A DNA stretch of 64,000 nt from contig OZ251243.1 in NCBI GenBank assembly GCA_965240325.2, positions 1-64,000 on the forward strand. Reading direction: 5' to 3'. The position numbers and the translations under genes are program-made. Source of the stretch: Rebecca billardiae RCC1528 (taxonomy: Eukaryota > Haptophyta). Shown here piece after piece: positions 57,534-64,000 of the stretch. The notes under the pieces were generated by a model that searched no databases, was not told the origin of the DNA, and saw only the letters and a list, made by a program, of their open reading frames with translations. The number at the start of each line of letters is the position of its first letter. Within the stretch, counting starts at the first letter, position 1.

Positions 57534-60500
57534 TACTCGGCGGAGAGCTTGACCGGCGGCGGCGGCGCGAACGGCTCGCACCGCTCGAGCAGGGGCTTGG
57601 CGGCGGCGGCGGCGCCCGCCACGCGTCTGCGCTTGGCGGGCGGCGCGCGCGCCTCGGCGGCGGCGGCGCCGCCGCGCGCGCGTTTCGCGCCCGCGGCGGG
57701 CGCGGCGCCGGGGTGCGCGCGCCGTCGGCGGTGGCGCGCAAAGACGTCCGTCCCGCCCGCCATCAGCCGCAGCCGGCCGCTGCCGAGCTCGAAGCGCGCC
57801 TCGATGCCGCACGCGCTCGTGCAGGGCGCGGGCGGCTGCGCGCCGTGCGGCCGCGCGTGCGCGCGCCGGAAGAGCGGCGGCGCGCCCGCGGCCGCGCGGT
57901 TGGGCGGCCGCGCGGCGGCGGCGGGCGGCGCGCCGTGCGCTGCGACGTGCGGCGCGCCGTGCGGCGCGCCGTGCGCTGTGACAAAGTGGTCGACGAGCAT
58001 CGCGTGCGCCGCGACGGCGGGCTCGTCCTCCGCCTCGTCCGCGTCGTCCTCCGCCTTGCGCGCCTCCGCCGCCGCCGCCTCGCCCGACGCGTCCGCCTCC
58101 TGCTCCTCGTAGAAGGGCAGCAGCCGCGCGCTCAGCGTGCCCGCGCCGCCCTCGTAGCTCTGCGTGATCGCGTAGCACTCGTCCTCGTCCAGCGTCGCGC
58201 GCGCGTTCGCCTCGTACGCGCGCACGTTGAGCACGCCCAGCGCCGCGCGCCTGGCGCGGCGGGGCGCGGCGCGGCGCGGCGCGGCGCGCGTGAGTGCCCG
58301 CGGCGCGCGCGCGCGCGCGCGCCGCTTTGCGCGTTGCGCCGCTTTGCGCTGCGCCCCACCTGCGCTCGTACGTGAAGAGCTCCACCAGCTGCTCCGACTC
58401 GGCCGCCTCCGAGTCGAGCAGCGCGTGCAGCTGCTTGGCCAGTCCGAGCACGAGCTTGTGCAGCGTGAAGAGGATGTACGCGCACGTGCCTAAGCGCGGC
58501 GCACGCGGCGCGTGAGCGCGCAGCGGGGCGCGTGAGCGGTGGCGCGGTGCGCGGTGCGTGCGCGTGCACATGCGCGTGCTTGCGCGTGCACGCACCGAGC
58601 TCCCTGCGCAGCAGGTCCTCGTACGCGCCGTGCTCGAGCTTGCCCTCAATCAGCGAGCGCAGCGCGAGCAGGAAGAGCCCGCGCACGCCCGGGGCGAGCC
58701 GCGCGGCCTCCGCCGCGTCGAGCTCGGCGCCGTCCGTCTTGGCGCGCTCCGACGGCGGCGCGCCGCCCTCCTTGTCGCGCAGCGCGCCGCCGCCCTCCTC
58801 CTCCGCCTGCGCGCCCGCGAGCGCGGCGCGCGCGTGCTCGCACGGCGGCACTTGCCTCTTGCGCTCCTCGTCCTTCGCCTTGTGCGCATCCGCCAGCTCG
58901 GCCATCTGCCGCGCGAAGACGAGCCGCTCGGTCACGAGGTGGTACAGCCGGCAGAAGATGTAGTGGCGCGAGGAGCCGATGAAGAGCACCTCGCTCGCCT
59001 GCGCGGCGCACGCGGCGCGCGGCGCGCGGCGCGCGGCGCGCGGCGCGCGGCGGCGCGCGCGGCGGCGCACACACGCGGGTGGAGGCGGCGGGGCGTGAGC
59101 CGTCGGGCGCGGCGCGTGCGCGCGCGCACGCCGCCGCTCGCACCTTTGGCGCCGCCATCGGCGTGAGGTTGTCCGCGCCCACCGAGCCGTGCGCGCCGAG
59201 CGGAGGCGAGGGCACCAGCCACGGCTGCAGCGCGCGCAGCGGCTTGGTGCGCGCGCCGCCCGCGCTCACCGCGGCGGGCGGCGGCGCGCCCGCCGCCGCG
59301 GCGCCGCCCGGCGCGTACGCGGCGGGGTCGGCGTCGTGCTGCGCAAAGAGCGGGCGCGCCACGCCGTCGACGAAGGCGAGCCCGCCGCCGCCCTCGGTGA
59401 AGAGCGGGCGCACCAGCCCGTCCCACAGCGCGCCCAGCTTGGGCCCCAGGTGGTCGGTGCTGAAGGAGAAGGCGGCCTTGCACGCAAAGCTCAGCAGGGA
59501 GAGCGCCTCCGCGTGCACGTCCGCGCCACGGCACACGTGGTTGGCGAGCAGCACCTCGCCGCCGCGCGCGGAGGGCGCGGACGCGGCCATCAGCACGAGC
59601 GAGGCGAGGTCGGTGCCGTCCTCCTTGCCCTTGGCCGCCTTCACCACCGCCTCGGCCGCCTCGCGCGCGGCCGCCTCCGCCTCGCTCGACATCTCGCGCG
59701 CGCCGCCGCCGCTCGCGGCGGGCACGGCGTCTGGGCCGGCGCCGAGCGACTGGCGCATCTCGTGCGTGAGCTGCGCGCACGGGCGAGGGGGGGGAGGGGG
59801 CGGCGCGGGGCGGCCGCCTCAGCGCGCGCGCGCACGCACAACACCGCGCGCGCACCGCACGCCCCCACCGCCCCCAAACCCACGACGCACACACGACGCG
59901 CACCTGCTTGCCCGAGAAGTGCCGCTTGTCCGCCTGCTTGAAGTAGAAGGAGCGGTGGTCGAGCGCCTTGTCGCGCCCCTTGTCGTACGTCTCGACCCAC
60001 GTGCGCGCCAGCCCGGGCAGCAGCTCCTCCCACTCGCGCGCCTTCTGCACGAGCCGGCGGCGCAGCACGCCCACGCCGTGCGCGGGCGCGGAGTGCAGCA
60101 GCTCGAGCAGCTCCTTGGTGGCCGCGCCGTACAACTTGCGCACGCAGCGCATGTGCGAGGGCGGCACGGGCGGCAGGCGGAACGCGCGGCGCTCGGCCTC
60201 GCCCATGCGCTGCAGCTGCGCGTCGAACGGCGCGAGCCACTCCGCGCAGCGGTGCGCGAGCGCGAGCGTGGTGTCGAGCTCGTGCCGCTCGTCCTCCGCG
60301 CGGAAGATGGCCTCCTCGTGCACGTTGCGCCGCATCGTCTTGAACGGGTTATCCTCCGCACCGGTGGGCGTGGACACGTACGCGTCGTTGAGCACGGAGA
60401 GCTCGAGCGCGCGGCGGTACGAGAGCGTGACGCCGCCCGGCTCCCAGTCGTCCGGGCACTTGAGGTACGAGGCGCCGTGCTGCACCCACTTGGACACGTC

Positions 60501-63194
60501 GCGGAAGGCGGCGCGCTCCTGCGTGAACGCGTTGCGCGCGGCCGCGGACGGCGGCTCGTGCACCGTGCGCGAGCGGCCGAGCATCGTGCACAGCTTGGCG
60601 TGCATGTCCGCGCCCTGCGTGCCGAACAGGTCGGCGCTCAGCTCGATGAGCTCGTCCGCGTCGCACACGCCGGCCAGCAGCAGCTCGAGCGCCTTGGCGA
60701 GCTCCTGGTACTGCGAGGGGCGGAGGCGCGAGCGGCACTGCGCGAAGAGCTCGGCGCCGCCCGCGAGGGGCTTGTGCACGGCCGAGCCGCCGCCCGCGCG
60801 CGGCGAGCCCATCCCGCCGAGCCCGAGCGCGGCGAGCCCGCCGCCGGGCGGCGCAAAGCCCGCCGCGCCGTACGCGGACCACTCGGCACCGCCGCCGCGC
60901 CGCCCCGCCGCGCCGCCGAGCCGGCCGCGCTTCGCGCCGGCGCCGCCGCCCCACGCGGCGGCGGCGGCGGCGCCGCGGCCGGCGCCGCGGCCGGCGCCCG
61001 GCGCGTGGTGGAGCTGCTGCGGGAGGTGGTGGCCGAACGGGCCGCCCGGACCGCCGCCGCGCGCGCCGGGGCGGTAGACGGCGCCGCCCGGCCCGACCGC
61101 GACCGGCCCGCCGCCGCCCGGCCCGCCCGGCCCGCCGCCGCCCAGCGGCCCCTTGCCGCCGTGCGGCGGGCTGCCGTCCGGCAGGAACTGCGAGAACTCG
61201 GAGAGCAGGTCGGCGTGGTGCTGGAAGAGGCCGCTCACCTGCTCGTACACCTCCTTGATCGAGCGCTGCTCCTTCTGGTACGTGTGCAGGATGTCGAGGA
61301 AGCGCTTGTACGTCTCGGGCTGCTTGGCAAAGCGCAGCTTGATCTTGGTCACGTAGTTGATCGCCTGGTCGAACTCGATCTGCTTCTTCGCGCCGCCCGC
61401 GCCCGCGCCGGCCGCGGCGGCGCCGGCGCCGGCCGCCGCGGCCGCGCCGCCCGCGCCCGCCGGCCCGCCCGCCGGCCCGCCCGCGCCGCCGCCCGTGGGG
61501 AACGGCGTCGAGCTGGGCGCGCACCCAGCGCGCGCGCCGCCCGCGCCGCCGCCCGCCCACGCGCCCGGCGGCGGCGGCGGCAGCCCGCCCTTGGCGCCGC
61601 CGCCGCCGCCGACGTAGTAGCCGGGCGGCGGCGCGCTGCCCGCCGGCCCGCCGCCGCCCGCCGCCGCGCCGTACGCGCCGCCGCCGCCGCCGCGCGCCGC
61701 GCCGCCGCCGCCGCCGCCCGCGGGCGCGAGCGCGTGCGGCGCGGGCGTGGGCGCGCACGCGGGCGTGTGCTGCACGTGCACGCGGTCGTTCACGAAGTCG
61801 ATCTTGTACCCGGGCGGCAGGAAGGTGTTGAAGCCGAGGATGAGCTCGCGCGAGCCGTGGAAGAGCGTGCTCACGCGCTCGATCACGCCGGGCGTGTCGA
61901 TCGACTGCGCCTTGAACTCCTTCATGATCTCGAGGAACTGGTTGTAGATGTGCGGCCGACTCTCGAAGCGCTTCTTCACCAGGTCGAGGTACTCGAGCGC
62001 GTCCTCCACGCGCAGCTGCTTGCCGGCCGCGCCGGCGGCGGCGGCGCCGGCCGCGCCGGCCGATCCGGCCGGTGGCGGCGGCGCGGCCGCGGGCTGCGGC
62101 TGCGGCTGCGGCTGCTGCGGCTGCGGCTGCGGCGGCGCGAGCGGCACCGCGCCCGCCGGCTGCGGCGGCAGCTGGTGCGGCGGCGGCGCGGCGGGCTGCT
62201 GCGGCGGCAGTGCCCCTTGCTGCGCCGCCACCATCGCCGGTTGCGGCTGCGGCGCACCCGGCTGCTGCTGCTGCTGCTGCTGCTGCGGCTGCTGCGGCTG
62301 CGGCTGCGGCTGCGGCTGCGGCTGCGGCGGCTGCGGCTGCGGCTGCGGCTGCTGCTGCTGCGGCTGCGGCTGCGGCGGCGGCGGCGGTTGCTGCGGCTGC
62401 GGCGGCGGCTGCGGCTGCTGCGGCGGCGGCGGCGGCTGCTGCGGCTGCGGCTGCGGCTGCGGCTGCGGCTGCGGCTGCGGCGGCTGCTGCGGCTGCGGCT
62501 GCGGCTGCGGCTGCAGCTGCGGCTGCGCCGGGTCGTATGGCGCCGCGTACGCACCGGGCGGCGGCGGGGGCATCGGCGTGGCAGGCGCCCCGCCAGGCAT
62601 CACCAGCGCGGGCTGCGCCTGCGCCGGCGTCGGCGAGGCCGACAGCCCGGCGGTCGGCGGCGCGAGCGCGCCGCCGCCGGCGTCGGCCGCCGCGCCGAGC
62701 GCGCCGCCTGGCGCCGCGACCATGCCCAGCGCCGCGCCGTCGGCGTGGTGCGGCGGCGGGAGGGCGGCCGCGCGGCCGGGAGGCGGCGGCGGCATCAGAC
62801 CGAGCGTGCTCGTCGTCACCGGCACCGGATGCTCGGCCGCGCCGCCGGCGCGGCCGTCGTTGCCCTCGGGCGGCGGCGGCGGCGCGGCGGCCGCGATCGC
62901 CGCGCCCGGCACCGAGGCGTGCGCAGCGGCGGCGGCGGCCGTGTGCGCGGCAGCCGTATCGGCGCCGTCGACGTCCATCGGGTCTTCCGTCTCGCGCGGC
63001 GCGTCGTCCGCGTGCTCGGCGCCGCGCGCATCGGCGGCCGGCTCGGGCGCAGGCCGCTCGTCCGCGGCGCCGCCGCCCTGCGCGGGCGGCGCACCGAGCG
63101 CGGGGTCGGCGGCGGCGGCGGCCGCGGCGTCCGTGCTCGTGTGGGCGTCGCCAGGCGCGACGCCCGCCTCCGCGCTGGCCTCGTGCGCGTCCAT
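57518..63194 (-). CDS. SIN3: SIN3 family transcriptional corepressor
   Basis: Five exons (63194-59904, 59770-59144, 58998-58596, 58489-58360, 58250-57518) give 1727 residues. SIN3 is the scaffold of nuclear histone-deacetylase complexes. A Gln/Pro-rich stretch (residues about 219-369) precedes PAH1 (about 390-470, VEDALEYLDLVKKRFESRPH), PAH2 (about 602-680, FDQAINYVTKIKLRFAKQPE) and a weaker PAH3 (about 813-880, SQYQELAKALELLLAG). The HDAC-interaction region follows (about 897-1097, DVSKWVQHGASYLKCPDDWE, NPFKTMRRNVHEE, RSFYFKQADKRHFSGKQ). Later exons give the C-terminal Sin3 region (HLGPKLGALWDGLVRPLF, FIGSSRHYIFCRLYHLVTER, TCAYILFTLHKLVLGLAKQL) and a basic cluster (PPAKRRRV). The start is the first ATG, nine codons into the open frame. 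Long Gly/Ala/Pro linkers make it longer than many homologues. Confidence 0.93.
58251..58359 (-). other. SIN3 intron 4 (109 nt)
   Basis: Donor GAGCGCAG|GTGGGGC and acceptor GCGCCAG|GCGCGCG. Joins FTYERR to RAALGVLNVRAYEANAR in phase 2. Confidence 0.85.
58490..58595 (-). other. SIN3 intron 3 (106 nt)
   Basis: Donor GAGCTCG|GTGCGTG and acceptor GCGCTTAG|GCACGT. Joins LLRREL-G to TCAYILFTLHK in phase 1, changing reading frame exactly as the conserved domain requires. Confidence 0.92.
58999..59143 (-). other. SIN3 intron 2 (145 nt)
   Basis: Donor GCGCCAAAG|GTGCGAG and acceptor GCGCCGCGCAG|GCGAGC. Joins TPMAAPK to ASEVLFIGSS in phase 0. Confidence 0.88.
59771..59903 (-). other. SIN3 intron 1 (133 nt)
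   Basis: Donor GGCAAGCAG|GTGCGCG and acceptor GTGCGCGCAG|CTCACG. Joins SGKQ to LTHEMRQ in phase 0. In the unspliced frame an Ala/Arg run would replace the conserved C-terminal region. Confidence 0.88.
62090..62540 (-). repeat. Coding CAG/CCG repeats in SIN3 (Gln/Pro-rich)
   Basis: Interrupted CAG and CCG codons give long runs of QPQP and a pure run of eight or more Gln near 62263-62284. Length variation between alleles would be expected. Confidence 0.85.
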
Positions 63195-64000
63195 TCGCGC
63201 GCTGGCAGCGCCGGCGTTCACACTGCTGGCGAGGCGAAGGCCTCGGCGTGCGGGCAGGCACCTGGGTTTCGTCGTGAGCGAACGCGTGCGTAGCTTTTGT
63301 CCACCTGCCGTGTCGCGTCCGGTCCGGTTGGCTCGGGCTCATCAAAGCCGCTCAACCTGAACAAACCTCGCGTTCGACGCCCTTCCGGGCTTCTCTCGGA
63401 AAAGCCAGCAGATGCGGGTATCCACGTAACGTCGGCCCGACCGGGTCCGAAGGCGCGGATGCAACTCCGCGCCGCCCGGCCGCGTGTACAGAAGCGCGGA
63501 GACTGCTCGCTCCTCCGCGCCTACTTGCCACGGCCGAGGACATGTGACGGGCTCGCCGATCTCAGTTGAAGCAGTAAATGAGTAATGCGTGAGTGCCAAA
63601 CTGAAACACTGAAACAGGTTCAGCCGGGATCACGGACGCGTTCCGCGCAGCGGACCGTCCCGCGCAGCGGACTCCCCACAGTAGTCAGGAGGCCTACTGG
63701 CGGCGGCCGCGGCGCTCGCCGTCCGCGCGGCGGCCCATGAACTTACCAGCAGCCAGGTAGATAGCTCGCAAGCCACTGCTTCTGAGACAGCGACCACTCG
63801 TCGCATACGGGCGCTGGCCGTATTCCGTGTGACTGCTGTCAAAAGCGCGCATACATATGTATGCATGTATAGTTATGTCTATAGCTGACGTGCCGAAAAT
63901 TGAACCGATTTTGGGACCTCGGTGCACTTAGTCGGACGCGCCCGACCCGCGTGCGAGCCGCCGGCGACGCAGGATCGACGCGCACGAGTTAGGGGCTGGG
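63195..64000. other. SIN3 upstream region, no gene seen
   Basis: Presumed SIN3 promoter and flank. It has a 16-bp direct repeat (CGCGCAGCGGACCGTC, then CGCGCAGCGGACTCCC, at about 63643-63674) and an AT-rich near-palindrome (CATACATATGTATGCATG) at about 63850. Short open frames here lack recognisable features. Confidence 0.55.

Noticed and set aside
59079-63293. 1404-codon plus-strand frame opposite SIN3
   Set aside because: Antisense shadow of a GC-rich gene; no domain, and the minus strand has three PAH domains.
1-64000. tRNA and rRNA genes
   Set aside because: No B-box-like GGTTCGAATCC with a matching cloverleaf and no rRNA core sequence was recognised by eye.

Overview
This window reads as the left end of a eukaryotic nuclear chromosome. 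It opens with a terminal CCCTAA tract (1-2077; TTAGGG on the other strand, running toward the end). About 29 kb of 183-bp satellite follows (2076-31516), then subtelomeric repeats (31517-about 38756), then a very GC-rich gene-bearing region. GT-AG introns, a SIN3 corepressor, an eIF2B delta subunit and an EsV-1-7 repeat protein rule out a prokaryote. The combination of vertebrate-type telomere repeat, extreme GC content, short GC-rich introns and EsV-1-7 repeats suggests a unicellular alga, perhaps a haptophyte or stramenopile. That placement is inference, not proof.

Layout. (1) 1-2077: telomere with many variant repeats. (2) 2076-31516: roughly 160 head-to-tail satellite monomers in trimeric and larger higher-order blocks; each monomer carries one telomere-like CCCTA(A/G)CCCC and a variable AT-rich cassette. 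(3) 31517-32150: an unrelated 185-bp tandem repeat with alternating A and B units. (4) 32151-38756: gene-free GC-rich DNA, including three diverged tandem copies of a 1.5-1.7 kb element. (5) 38857-49165: five genes: a frameshifted sulfotransferase-like gene (-), an HTTM membrane protein (-), a small secreted protein (+) divergent from it, a tail-anchored protein of unknown function (-), and eIF2B delta (+). (6) 49555-56378: two near-identical 2.63-kb direct repeats, with terminal inverted repeats and 2-bp target-site duplications, flanking one EsV-1-7 repeat gene (-). (7) 57518-63194: a five-exon SIN3 gene (-). (8) 63195-64000: no gene seen.

The genes do not form a pathway. The eIF2B delta gene (translation initiation control) and SIN3 (histone deacetylase scaffold) are housekeeping genes lying 47-63 kb from the telomere. 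The sulfotransferase-like, HTTM and small secreted genes point to membrane or secretory functions. The EsV-1-7 gene sits inside a transposon sandwich.

The most interesting items are the satellite architecture (a telomeric motif and a hypervariable cassette in a uniform monomer), a previously unannotated inverted-repeat transposon bracketing the EsV-1-7 gene, the GC-rich intron type with mostly GTGCG donors, and a stem-loop just downstream of the UGA stop of the small secreted protein. All coordinates and splice sites were read by eye; no database search was run.
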